The position numbers and the translations under genes are program-made. From an uncultured Lachnospiraceae bacterium (lineage in GTDB: Bacteria > Bacillota > Clostridia > Lachnospirales > Lachnospiraceae), in NCBI GenBank assembly GCA_947175305.1, contig CAMWMO010000142.1:1-5395 (forward strand): a DNA stretch of 5,395 nucleotides, read 5' to 3'. Under the pieces are notes generated by a model. The model saw only the letters and a list, made by a program, of their open reading frames with translations, was not told the origin of the DNA and made no database searches. Positions 1 to 5,395 of this stretch are shown here, in pieces. The stretch's first letter is position 1; every line of letters starts with the position of its first letter.

Positions 1-755
1 ACCTGTTGTCCCGGCCCGGTCCGCTTTTTCGGCTTACTGCCAGGCGTCGTAAAAACTGGCTGGCGGCTGTAGTGGGGGCCGGGATGAGCTGTCTGTTTCT
101 TATGTTGCCGGTATTTACGGTGGGAGGCAGACTTTTACTCGGCGCGTTGCCTGTCAGTATGTGTATGATGTGCCTCACCTATCGGATATATGGTGTGCGC
201 AGTCTTTTCCGGGCATCCCTGGCGATGGCGGCTGCAGGCTTTTTTTTCGGCAGCGCCATGATATGGATTCTGAACCGCTTAAGATTCATTCTGAAGGGTA
301 AGGGAAGTCTCTTTTTAAGCTTGACAGCGGCCACTCTGGCCTATGGGATCCTCAGGCTCCTCATAGGCAGGTTTATGAGAAGGCGGGCGGACACCCTGCG
401 GACGGTGTGGTTCTACGCGCCGTCGCCGGAACAAGAGATCCGGGTGCAGGCGCTGGTGGATACCGGAAATCATCTGACCGATCCCATAAGCGGGGCGCCG
501 GTGAGTCTGATCAGCAGACGGATCGCCAGGTGTTTAGCGCCTTGTCTGGTGGAAGAAAAATACCATGCGATCCCCTATCACAGCGTGGGGCGGCGAAACG
601 GTATCCTTTCCGCCTATGAACTTCCCGGGATGCGGATCGAGGAGGCAGGAGAAGTGCTTGTGAGAGAACACATCATAGTTGCGATTTGTGATGCGGGCAT
701 ATCGGAGGATAGTGCCTATCAGATGATATTACACCCTGGGTTATTAGAAAACTAG
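1..755 (+). CDS. spoIIGA: SpoIIGA, sigma-E processing aspartic protease (5' truncated by window edge)
   Basis: This is the membrane protease that removes the pro-sequence of sigma-E in the mother cell, after a signal (SpoIIR in Bacillus) arrives from the forespore. The frame is open to the window edge; a TTG at 6 is only an internal codon. By alignment from memory with B. subtilis SpoIIGA, about 25-30 N-terminal residues, including the first membrane helix, lie outside. Counting from position 6, four hydrophobic segments are visible at about 17-37, 42-59, 66-89 and 102-123, followed by a soluble C-terminal domain. That domain carries the aspartic protease motif VDTGNHL (D152-T153-G154-N155), matching the DSGN of the Bacillus enzyme, with the usual later blocks IPYHSVG (189-195) and ILHPGLL near the end. 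The stop codon overlaps the sigE ribosome binding site, as expected for the conserved spoIIGA-sigE operon. The promoter lies upstream of the window. Identification is strong because of motif, topology and neighbour together. Confidence 0.95.
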   Translation, partial: LLSRPGPLFRLTARRRKNWLAAVVGAGMSCLFLMLPVFTVGGRLLLGALPVSMCMMCLTYRIYGVRSLFRASLAMAAAGFFFGSAMIWILNRLRFILKGKGSLFLSLTAATLAYGILRLLIGRFMRRRADTLRTVWFYAPSPEQEIRVQALVDTGNHLTDPISGAPVSLISRRIARCLAPCLVEEKYHAIPYHSVGRRNGILSAYELPGMRIEEAGEVLVREHIIVAICDAGISEDSAYQMILHPGLLEN

Positions 756-759
756 GAGG
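754..759 (+). promoter_or_regulatory. sigE ribosome binding site, overlapping the spoIIGA stop
   Basis: A perfect AGGAGG begins inside the TAG stop of spoIIGA and lies 7 nt before the sigE ATG at 767. The overlap suggests translational coupling, so that protease and substrate are made together. It fixes the sigE start at 767 rather than at the in-frame ATG at 809. Confidence 0.85.
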
Positions 760-766
760 AAGAAGA

Positions 767-1507
767 ATGGTTTTAAAAGTGGCAATTCCCGGTAAGATTC
801 AATTTAAGATGGTGCACAGGGAACCGAAATTCCTGATGGCCAGACAGGGAGATATTCATTACATAGGAGGGGCAGAGGTGCTGCCGCCGCCCCTCGAAAG
901 CGAAAGGGAAACAGAGATCATTGGTGATCTGGGAACAGAGTATGAGGATGAGGCAAAATCGATTTTGATAGAGCATAACTTAAGACTGGTGGTGTACATA
1001 GCAAAAAAGTTTGATAATACGGGAGTGGGCGTGGAAGACCTGATCTCCATAGGGACCATCGGACTGATCAAGTCCATCAACACCTTTAACCCGGAAAAGA
1101 ACATTAAGCTGGCAACTTATGCTTCCCGCTGTATTGAGAATGAGATCTTAATGTACCTCAGAAGAAATAACAAGCATCGAATGGAGGTCTCTATCGACGA
1201 ACCGCTGAATGTGGATTGGGACGGCAATGAGCTGCTGCTTTCGGATATTCTGGGTACGGAGGAAGATGTGATCTACAAGGACCTGGAAAATGAGGTGGAA
1301 AAGAAACTCCTGATCCGGGCGATCGCAAAGCTGTCAGAGCGGGAACAGACGATTATCCGGCTGCGGTTCGGTATCGGCAATGCGGACGGTAAGGAGCTTA
1401 CCCAGAAGGAAGTGGCGGAATTGTTAGGAATTTCACAATCTTATATTTCCCGGCTTGAGAAAAAGATCATGCGGAGACTTAAGAAAGAAATGAGCAAGGA
1501 TACCTAA
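767..1507 (+). CDS. sigE: Pro-sigma-E, early mother-cell sporulation sigma factor
   Basis: This RNA polymerase sigma factor directs early mother-cell transcription during sporulation and is made as an inactive precursor. The 246-aa length fits the family (B. subtilis 239). Residues 1-31 are the pro-sequence. By alignment SpoIIGA would cleave just before YIGG (Y32), followed by the family block VLPPPL (38-43). Region 2 covers about 66-135, with [12 protein letters not shown] (71-82), [20 protein letters not shown] (90-109) and the -10 recognition stretch around [18 protein letters not shown] (116-133). [11 protein letters not shown] (150-160) is a sigma-E signature. Region 4 covers about 185-241, with the helix-turn-helix [20 protein letters not shown] (212-231) for the -35 element. 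The pro-sequence is unlike that of Bacillus: it carries Pro8, Gly9 and Pro20 and lacks the Leu-rich run. The gene is the second cistron after spoIIGA. No terminator follows, so read-through into the next gene is possible. Identification is near certain. Confidence 0.97.
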   Translation: MVLKVAIPGKIQFKMVHREPKFLMARQGDIHYIGGAEVLPPPLESERETEIIGDLGTEYEDEAKSILIEHNLRLVVYIAKKFDNTGVGVEDLISIGTIGLIKSINTFNPEKNIKLATYASRCIENEILMYLRRNNKHRMEVSIDEPLNVDWDGNELLLSDILGTEEDVIYKDLENEVEKKLLIRAIAKLSEREQTIIRLRFGIGNADGKELTQKEVAELLGISQSYISRLEKKIMRRLKKEMSKDT

Positions 1508-1519
1508 ACCTATATTTGT

Positions 1520-1548
1520 TTGCTTTTTATGGTAGTTGAGCGTATAAT
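1520..1548 (+). promoter_or_regulatory. Candidate sigma-A promoter for the c-di-GMP response regulator
   Basis: A perfect TATAAT (1543-1548) lies 17 nt downstream of TTGCTT (1520-1525), which keeps the TTG of the -35 consensus but not its second half. Transcription would start near 1555, giving a leader of about 33 nt. The element lies just after the sigE stop, implying that the regulator is expressed in growing cells independently of the sporulation operon. There is no hairpin between sigE and this promoter. Confidence 0.6.
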
Positions 1549-1578
1549 GAAAAAAAGTACGGCATTCAGGGACTGAGT

Positions 1579-1583
1579 GGGGG
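1579..1583 (+). promoter_or_regulatory. Ribosome binding site of the response regulator (G-rich, short spacing)
   Basis: GGGGG followed by A lies 4 nt before the ATG at 1588. It is a weaker and closer match to the anti-Shine-Dalgarno than the AGGAGG of sigE, so modest translation is expected. The start is also supported by the protein beginning directly with the first beta-strand of a receiver domain. Confidence 0.5.
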
Positions 1584-1587
1584 ACAA

Positions 1588-3582
1588 ATGAAAAAAATTA
1601 TTTTGATCGTCGATGATGACAGATTGACGCTGGCCACGGCACAGAAGCTTTTGGAGAGCGAATACAAGGTGGTGGCTGTAAATTCAGGAAGTCAGGCATA
1701 CAAATATCTGGAGCGGCACACGCCGGACCTGATCCTTTTAGACATCAATATGCCGGAGGTTGGCGGTTTTGAGGTGATGGAGACACTGCAGAAGGATCAG
1801 CGCTGGAAAAAAATACCGGTGATCTTTCTGACGGCAGACCGCAGTGCGGAGACGGAGATCGAGTGCTTCCGCGTAGGTGCGAACGACTATATCTCCAAGC
1901 CCTTTGAGCCAAATATCCTGTTAAGCCGTACAAAAAGCACGATAGAGCTGGACGGCTATCGGAAAGATCTGCAGCGCAGACTGGATGAAAAGACGAGGGA
2001 GATGGAGCGCGTTACGATCCAGGCGATCATGACCGTCGCCAATACGGTGGATGCCAAGGATGACTATACCAAGGGACATTCCATGCGGGTGGCGGCATAC
2101 GCTGAGCTTCTGGCACAGCGGTTGGGCTGGCCGGAGGAGGATATTCAGAACATTTATTATGTGGCGATGATGCATGATGTGGGAAAGATCGGGGTCCCGG
2201 ACGCTGTGCTCAATAAGCCCTTCAAGCTGACTGATGTGGAGTTTCGCCTGATCAAGGGGCATACCGTGGTGGGTGCGGAGATCTTAAATGATTTTAAGAC
2301 TTTTCCCAATATCAGTGTGGGCGCCAAATACCATCACGAACGATACGATGGAAAAGGATATCCGGAGGGGCTTAAGGGAGAATCCATTCCTCTGGTGGCA
2401 CGAGTGATCGGGCTGGTGGATTCCTACGATGCTATGACCAGCAACCGGGTTTATCGCAGAAAACTGAATGACGATGTGGTCATGGCAGAACTGGAAATGG
2501 GAAAAGGAACCCAGTGGGATCCTGAGCTTGTAGATATTTTTATACAGTTGATCAAAGAAGGCGCCGTGGAGAAGGTGTGGATGCCGGAGGAGGATATGGC
2601 GGCACCAATCTTTGACAGTGGCAAGATTGTAGGCATGACGATGGGAGACGAGGAAATCCGGGAATCGCCGATCGACTATCTGACAGGTCTTTTGAGTAGA
2701 CGAAAGGGAGAGTATGATATCTCCGTAGGCCTGCGGGCAGAAGGGGGGACCCTGATGCTCATAGATCTGAACCATTTCCGTCAGATCAATGATGTGCATG
2801 GGCATCTGATGGGAGATTATGCTTTGAAAATGGTTGCCGATGTTCTGCGGGAGGTATGCGGAAATGATCTGGTCTGCAGAACCGGCGGAGATGAGTTTTT
2901 ATACTATTTGGCAGGCATAACTGACGAGGATATTGTCAGAGAAAAAGTGGAGCAGCTTCTTGCCGCTTATGCAGAGAAGCAGAAGGAGGTGGAGCTGCTT
3001 AAGGAAGCCGAGCTCTCCGTGGGTATCAGTATATCGGGTACAGGCAGCAGGGAGTTTGAGGAGCTTTACAGGCGGGCCGACAAGGCGCTTTATCTGGTAA
3101 AACAGAATCCCGGGCAGCGATATGGAATCTACCAGACAACCGGGATATTACGGACACGCGAGCAGTCTCAGGGTGATCTGGATAAGATTATGGATGCCAT
3201 CAAGAATCAGGAGACTTATCAGGGTGCCTTCCAGGTGGATTATAGCGAATTTAACCACGTATATGATTTTGTGACACATATGTCAGAACGAAACAAAAAA
3301 GAGACACAGCTCTTGCTCTTCACTCTGTTTTCGTCAAACGGCGGGGATGTACAGCTGGAGCGTATGGAGATGGCCATGCAGTGTATGGAGCAGGCAATCT
3401 GTAAGTCTCTGCGCGGCGTGGATGTGGGCGCCAGATACAGCAGTTCTCAGTTCCTGGTGGTGCTTTTGGGAACGGAGAGAGAAAACGTGCGCGTGGTGAC
3501 GGATCGTATCATACAAAATTATTTTAAGCTCTATGGCGAAAAGGATATTACGATCACTTTTGAAATCGCGAAATTTAACTGA
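1588..3582 (+). CDS. Response regulator with receiver, HD-GYP and GGDEF domains plus a degenerate second GGDEF-like fold (c-di-GMP turnover)
   Basis: This is a 664-aa cytoplasmic protein with no membrane helix, predicted to both break and make cyclic di-GMP under phosphorylation control. The receiver domain (about 1-125) has the acidic cluster D9-D11, phosphoacceptor D52 in LLDINMP, T82 and K104 in SKPF. A charged helical linker (about 113-145) leads into an HD-GYP phosphodiesterase (about 146-330). It keeps H164, the H196-D197 pair in HDVGKIG, H225 in GHTVVG, the full HHERYDGKGYP block (249-259) and DAMTSNRVYR (281-290). A GGDEF cyclase domain follows (about 361-515), with metal ligand D393 in IDLNHF, NDVHGHLMGD (401-410) and an intact GGDEF at 433-437. 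The inhibitory RxxD site is lost, reading CGND (424-427). Residues about 540-664 resemble the first part of another GGDEF fold, but SSSQF (618-622) replaces GGDEF. No histidine kinase is in the window, so its partner is unknown. Net activity cannot be told from sequence. Confidence 0.93.
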   Translation: MKKIILIVDDDRLTLATAQKLLESEYKVVAVNSGSQAYKYLERHTPDLILLDINMPEVGGFEVMETLQKDQRWKKIPVIFLTADRSAETEIECFRVGANDYISKPFEPNILLSRTKSTIELDGYRKDLQRRLDEKTREMERVTIQAIMTVANTVDAKDDYTKGHSMRVAAYAELLAQRLGWPEEDIQNIYYVAMMHDVGKIGVPDAVLNKPFKLTDVEFRLIKGHTVVGAEILNDFKTFPNISVGAKYHHERYDGKGYPEGLKGESIPLVARVIGLVDSYDAMTSNRVYRRKLNDDVVMAELEMGKGTQWDPELVDIFIQLIKEGAVEKVWMPEEDMAAPIFDSGKIVGMTMGDEEIRESPIDYLTGLLSRRKGEYDISVGLRAEGGTLMLIDLNHFRQINDVHGHLMGDYALKMVADVLREVCGNDLVCRTGGDEFLYYLAGITDEDIVREKVEQLLAAYAEKQKEVELLKEAELSVGISISGTGSREFEELYRRADKALYLVKQNPGQRYGIYQTTGILRTREQSQGDLDKIMDAIKNQETYQGAFQVDYSEFNHVYDFVTHMSERNKKETQLLLFTLFSSNGGDVQLERMEMAMQCMEQAICKSLRGVDVGARYSSSQFLVVLLGTERENVRVVTDRIIQNYFKLYGEKDITITFEIAKFN

Positions 3583-3591
3583 TGTGACAAG

Positions 3592-3619
3592 GAGCCGGGA
3601 AATTTCTCCCGGCTCTTTT
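3592..3619 (+). terminator. Intrinsic terminator after the response regulator gene
   Basis: A perfect 9-bp GC-rich stem pairs GAGCCGGGA (3592-3600) with TCCCGGCTC (3607-3615) around a 6-nt loop, followed by TTTT (3616-3619). It lies 9 nt after the regulator stop codon and between two convergent genes. On the minus strand the stem is followed only by CCTTGTC, so termination of sigG transcripts here would be weaker. Confidence 0.85.
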
Positions 3620-3633
3620 GGGCGGCACAGAGA

Positions 3634-4413
3634 TTATGCGGTCAGATAGAGACGCATGGTCTTTAAGGCATTTTTTTCCAGACGGGAGACCTGAGCCTGG
3701 GAAATACCGATTTTTTCGGCAACCTCCATCTGGGTCTTCCCCTCGAAGAAACGCAGCGAGATGATCTCATGCTCCCGCTTGGTCAGCTTTTTCATGGCTT
3801 CGCTCAAGGAGATGTGTTCCACCCAGACCTCCTCGCCGCTTTTCTTGTCGCTGATCTGGTCCATTACATAGAGTGTGTCGCCGCCGTCCGTGTAGACCGG
3901 TTCATAGAGACTTAAGGGGCTTTGGATGGCATCCAGCGCGTAGACGATATCCTCCTTGGGGACGCCGATCTCGCTGGCAATCTCTGTGACGGTGGGTTCT
4001 CTGGAATTGGTACGGGTCAGATGCTCTTTGGCGTAGATGGCTTTGTAGGCGGTGTCCTTTAAGGAGCGGGAGACCCGAATGGAATTGGCGTCCCTGAGAT
4101 AGCGGCGAATTTCCCCGACGATCATGGGAACGGCATAAGTGCTGAATTTTACGTTCAGCGTGCTGTCAAAATTGTCGATCGCTTTGATCAGCCCCACGCA
4201 GCCGATCTGAAAGAGATCATCCACATTTTCACTGCTGGAATGAAAGCGTTTGATCACGCTTAAGACCAGGCGAAGATTGCCCTTGATATAGGTCATGCGG
4301 GCGTCCTGGTCTCCCTCCTCGATCTTTTTAAACAGTTCCTCTTTTTCCGTGCTTTTTAAGAGCGGCAGTTTGGCAGTGTTCACGCCGCAGATTTCTACTT
4401 TGCCCTGTATCAT
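3634..4413 (-). CDS. sigG: Sigma-G, late forespore sporulation sigma factor
   Basis: This sigma factor drives late forespore transcription after engulfment. The ATG at 4413 gives 259 aa, the normal family size (260 in B. subtilis), and starts just before the diagnostic sigma-G N-terminus KVEICGVNTAKLPLLK (5-20). A TTG at 4479 in the same frame would add 22 residues that match nothing and has no ribosome binding site. A modest AAAGG (4429-4425) lies 11 nt before the chosen ATG. Region 2 spans about 46-115, with NLRLVLSVIKRF, VDDLFQIGCVGLIKAIDNFD (64-83) and the block KFSTYAVPMIVGEIRRYLRD (89-108). Region 3 spans about 116-190, with IRVSRSLKD and YVMDQISD. Region 4 spans about 204-256, with helix-turn-helix TQMEVAEKIGISQAQVSRLE (227-246). 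It has no pro-sequence. Position 44 is Lys where B. subtilis has Asn45. The gene converges on the upstream regulator rather than following sigE, which is unusual. SigF is excluded by the N-terminal signature. Confidence 0.96.
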   Translation of the reverse strand: MIQGKVEICGVNTAKLPLLKSTEKEELFKKIEEGDQDARMTYIKGNLRLVLSVIKRFHSSSENVDDLFQIGCVGLIKAIDNFDSTLNVKFSTYAVPMIVGEIRRYLRDANSIRVSRSLKDTAYKAIYAKEHLTRTNSREPTVTEIASEIGVPKEDIVYALDAIQSPLSLYEPVYTDGGDTLYVMDQISDKKSGEEVWVEHISLSEAMKKLTKREHEIISLRFFEGKTQMEVAEKIGISQAQVSRLEKNALKTMRLYLTA

Positions 4414-4477
4414 AACTGTACCAGCCTTTCGTATGGATTTTGCCCGTGGGCAGGCGCTTTGTGATTCGTTTGGTAAC

Positions 4478-4506
4478 AAGGATGCGCGATTGACAGGAAT
4501 TTATTC
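4478..4506 (-). promoter_or_regulatory. Candidate forespore (sigma-F/sigma-G type) promoter of sigG
   Basis: On the minus strand GAATA (4506-4502, TGAATA if one base is added) fits the -35 element shared by sigma-F and sigma-G promoters. After 17 nt comes CATCCTT (4484-4478), which matches 5 of 7 positions of the sigma-G -10 CATACTA. A start near 4471 would give a leader of about 58 nt. sigG is known in Bacillus to be transcribed by sigma-F and then by sigma-G itself. A second, sigma-F-like -10, GGGCAAAAT (about 4447-4439), lacks a well-spaced -35. The match is by eye and moderate. Confidence 0.35.
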
Positions 4507-4539
4507 ACAAAATCTTAAGGAAAAAAATGAGGATAGGAT

Positions 4540-4568
4540 TTTACAAAAGAGAAGTTTTTTGGTACATT
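4540..4568 (+). promoter_or_regulatory. Candidate sigma-A promoter of the zinc-ribbon/SH3b gene
   Basis: TTTACA (4540-4545, 5 of 6 to consensus) is followed after 17 nt by TACATT (4563-4568, 4 of 6). An A-run at 4521-4527 sits where an UP element would lie. Transcription from about 4575 would leave a leader of roughly 40 nt. An alternative is the perfect TTGACA at 4490-4495, but its best -10 at 17 nt spacing, TCTTAA (4513-4518), is poor. Confidence 0.5.
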
Positions 4569-4600
4569 ATTGTAAGAACAGAACGAATGAAAAGATAATT

Positions 4601-4606
4601 GAGGAG
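4601..4606 (+). promoter_or_regulatory. Ribosome binding site that sets the zinc-ribbon gene start
   Basis: GAGGAG lies 8 nt before the ATG at 4615. An in-frame GTG at 4606 overlaps this motif and would have no usable ribosome binding site, so 4615 is preferred. The protein then begins directly with the first zinc ribbon, MVCPECG. Confidence 0.8.
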
Positions 4607-4614
4607 TGATAGGT

Positions 4615-5340
4615 ATGGTATGTCCGGAATGTGGCGCGCATTTGGAGAGTTCGGATCAGTTTTGTCCGGGATGCGGCGTCAGGATCATAAGAAAAAAACG
4701 CTGTCCTGAATGCGGAGAAATGCTGCGGGAGGGTACAAGGTTCTGTCCCAGCTGCGGTGAGGAGATCCCGGAGGACTATTTTACAAGAAAGAAATCTTCT
4801 GCCAGGGCTGCACCCAAAAAGAAAGCGAATGCGGCGCCGCCGCCGAAAAAACGGCCGGTCCGAGACCGGGAGGAGGAAGATTGGGACGATGAGGAGGATG
4901 AAGAGAGCGTAGATGTGCTCACCATCATGACAGTTGCCGTCGGCTGTATCCTTTTAGTGATCATAGCGGTTCTGGGCTTCAATCTGTTTCAGAGGTATAT
5001 GCCGAAAAACTATGATAAGGCGGCCCAAAAGCAGGAGGAAGAGGGCGAGGAAGCGGACGAACAGGAGGATGAGGAAGACGGTCAGCAGTTGGAGGAGAAT
5101 AACTATGAAGAAGCGAGCGCGGAAGTCAGTGAAGGCGGCACTCTTGTCATTGTCTCCAACGTGAATGTCAGAGACAATCCGGATACGCAGGGAACTAAGG
5201 TGATCAAGGTGGCGCAGGCGGGAGAGAGTTATGATTACACAGAGGTCGTGGACGGCGGTATGTGGTATAAGGTCCTTTTGCCGGACGAGAGCGACTACGA
5301 TTTCGGCTACGTCTATGCGGATTATATAAAGCTGCAATAA
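4615..5340 (+). CDS. Zinc-ribbon, single-pass membrane protein with C-terminal SH3b domain
   Basis: This 241-aa protein has no gene name I recognise. Two short zinc ribbons open it: C3-C6 with C17-C20, and C30-C33 with C44-C47, each a CPxC or CPEC-type pair that should bind one zinc ion. A basic, Ala/Pro/Lys-rich linker (about 57-83) turns into an acidic run (85-100). One hydrophobic helix (about 101-125) follows, then a Glu-rich spacer (about 139-172). Residues about 176-241 form a bacterial SH3 domain, with VSNVNVRDNPD early and YADYIKL at the end. Such domains often bind cell-wall peptides. The likely topology is zinc ribbons in the cytoplasm and SH3b at the wall, but acidic residues flank the helix N-terminally and Arg/Lys follow it, so the local positive-inside rule argues the other way. 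It is divergent from sigG and has its own promoter. A role in envelope sensing is a guess. There is no signal peptide and no enzymatic motif. Confidence 0.8.
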   Translation: MVCPECGAHLESSDQFCPGCGVRIIRKKRCPECGEMLREGTRFCPSCGEEIPEDYFTRKKSSARAAPKKKANAAPPPKKRPVRDREEEDWDDEEDEESVDVLTIMTVAVGCILLVIIAVLGFNLFQRYMPKNYDKAAQKQEEEGEEADEQEDEEDGQQLEENNYEEASAEVSEGGTLVIVSNVNVRDNPDTQGTKVIKVAQAGESYDYTEVVDGGMWYKVLLPDESDYDFGYVYADYIKLQ

Positions 5341-5380
5341 CCGAATAAACAGGAACCTTTTTCGGGCGGAAACATAAGAT

Positions 5381-5395
5381 AATAAAAAGCCCGGG
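5381..5395. terminator. Possible first arm of a terminator cut by the window end
   Basis: The window ends in an A-run (5384-5388) followed by GCCCGGG. If the sequence beyond is the complement, this would be the arm of a hairpin ending the zinc-ribbon gene. Read on the minus strand, CCCGGGC followed by TTTTTATT is the classic 3' end of an intrinsic terminator, so a bidirectional terminator is likely. Only one arm is visible. Confidence 0.35.

Larger units (their letters stand above)
4414..4614. other. Divergent intergenic control region between sigG and the zinc-ribbon gene
   Basis: This 201-nt non-coding stretch separates two divergently transcribed genes. Its central part, about 4500-4600, is AT-rich with an A-run (4521-4527) and a T-run (4555-4560), while the sigG-proximal 90 nt are GC-richer. 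It contains the candidate forespore promoter for sigG and one or two candidate vegetative promoters for the zinc-ribbon gene. An open frame crosses it on the plus strand (4295-4609), but it is antisense to sigG and has no coding features. Confidence 0.6.

Noticed and set aside
6..8. TTG at 6 as the true start of spoIIGA
   Set aside because: The frame is open to the window edge, no ribosome binding site can be seen, and the family needs another N-terminal membrane helix.
2284..2805. 173-aa minus-strand open frame inside the response regulator
   Set aside because: It lies opposite conserved HD-GYP and GGDEF motifs and is His/Ile-rich in the way expected of a reverse-strand shadow.
3634..4413. 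Assignment of the minus-strand sigma factor as sigma-F
   Set aside because: The VEICGVNTAKLPLL N-terminus and GNLRLVLSV in region 2.1 fit sigma-G, and no spoIIAA/spoIIAB genes accompany it.
4414..4479. N-terminal extension of sigma-G from TTG at 4479
   Set aside because: The extra 22 residues match no sigma-G, there is no ribosome binding site before the TTG, and the TTG overlaps the candidate -10 element.
4295..4609. 104-aa plus-strand open frame crossing the sigG start and the intergenic region
   Set aside because: It is antisense to the conserved sigG N-terminus, has no ribosome binding site and its protein resembles nothing. It also overlaps the promoter and ribosome binding site of the next gene.
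4954..5337. 127-aa minus-strand frame opposite the zinc-ribbon/SH3b gene
   Set aside because: It is Leu/Ile-rich because it is the reverse of Glu/Lys/Asp-rich codons. It has no supporting start signal.

Overview
This 5.4 kb window looks like a chromosomal piece of an endospore-forming Firmicute. The most likely home is the Clostridia, probably a Lachnospiraceae-like gut lineage. That placement rests on the sporulation sigma factor genes, moderate GC with strong AGGAGG-type ribosome binding sites, and the style of the multidomain c-di-GMP protein. Family-level placement is inference. I see no mobile element, CRISPR array, tRNA or rRNA.

Layout. Positions 1-755 (+) carry spoIIGA, the membrane aspartic protease that matures pro-sigma-E, cut at its 5' end by the window edge. 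Positions 767-1507 (+) carry sigE, the mother-cell sigma factor, with its Shine-Dalgarno overlapping the spoIIGA stop codon. Positions 1588-3582 (+) carry a 664-aa response regulator with receiver, HD-GYP phosphodiesterase and GGDEF cyclase domains, followed by a degenerate second GGDEF-like fold. It has its own sigma-A-like promoter and a clear intrinsic terminator. Positions 3634-4413 (-) carry sigG, the late forespore sigma factor, converging on the regulator gene. A 201-nt divergent control region (4414-4614) follows. Positions 4615-5340 (+) carry a membrane protein with two N-terminal zinc ribbons, one transmembrane helix and a C-terminal SH3b domain.

How the genes relate. SpoIIGA and sigma-E are a protease/substrate pair made from one transcript, and sigma-G is the next compartment-specific factor in the forespore. 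In Bacillus and many clostridia sigG follows sigE directly on the same strand. Here it is on the opposite strand and a c-di-GMP-metabolising regulator sits between them. The proximity of a bifunctional-looking c-di-GMP switch to the sporulation sigma genes is suggestive, but the window alone does not show a functional link.

The most notable points are the inverted, separated sigG; a c-di-GMP enzyme with both opposing active sites intact plus a decayed third catalytic-type module ending in SSSQF; a divergent sigma-E pro-sequence; and a sigma-G with Lys where the Bacillus protein has the Asn reported to matter for Gin/CsfB recognition. None of these amounts to a wholly new system.
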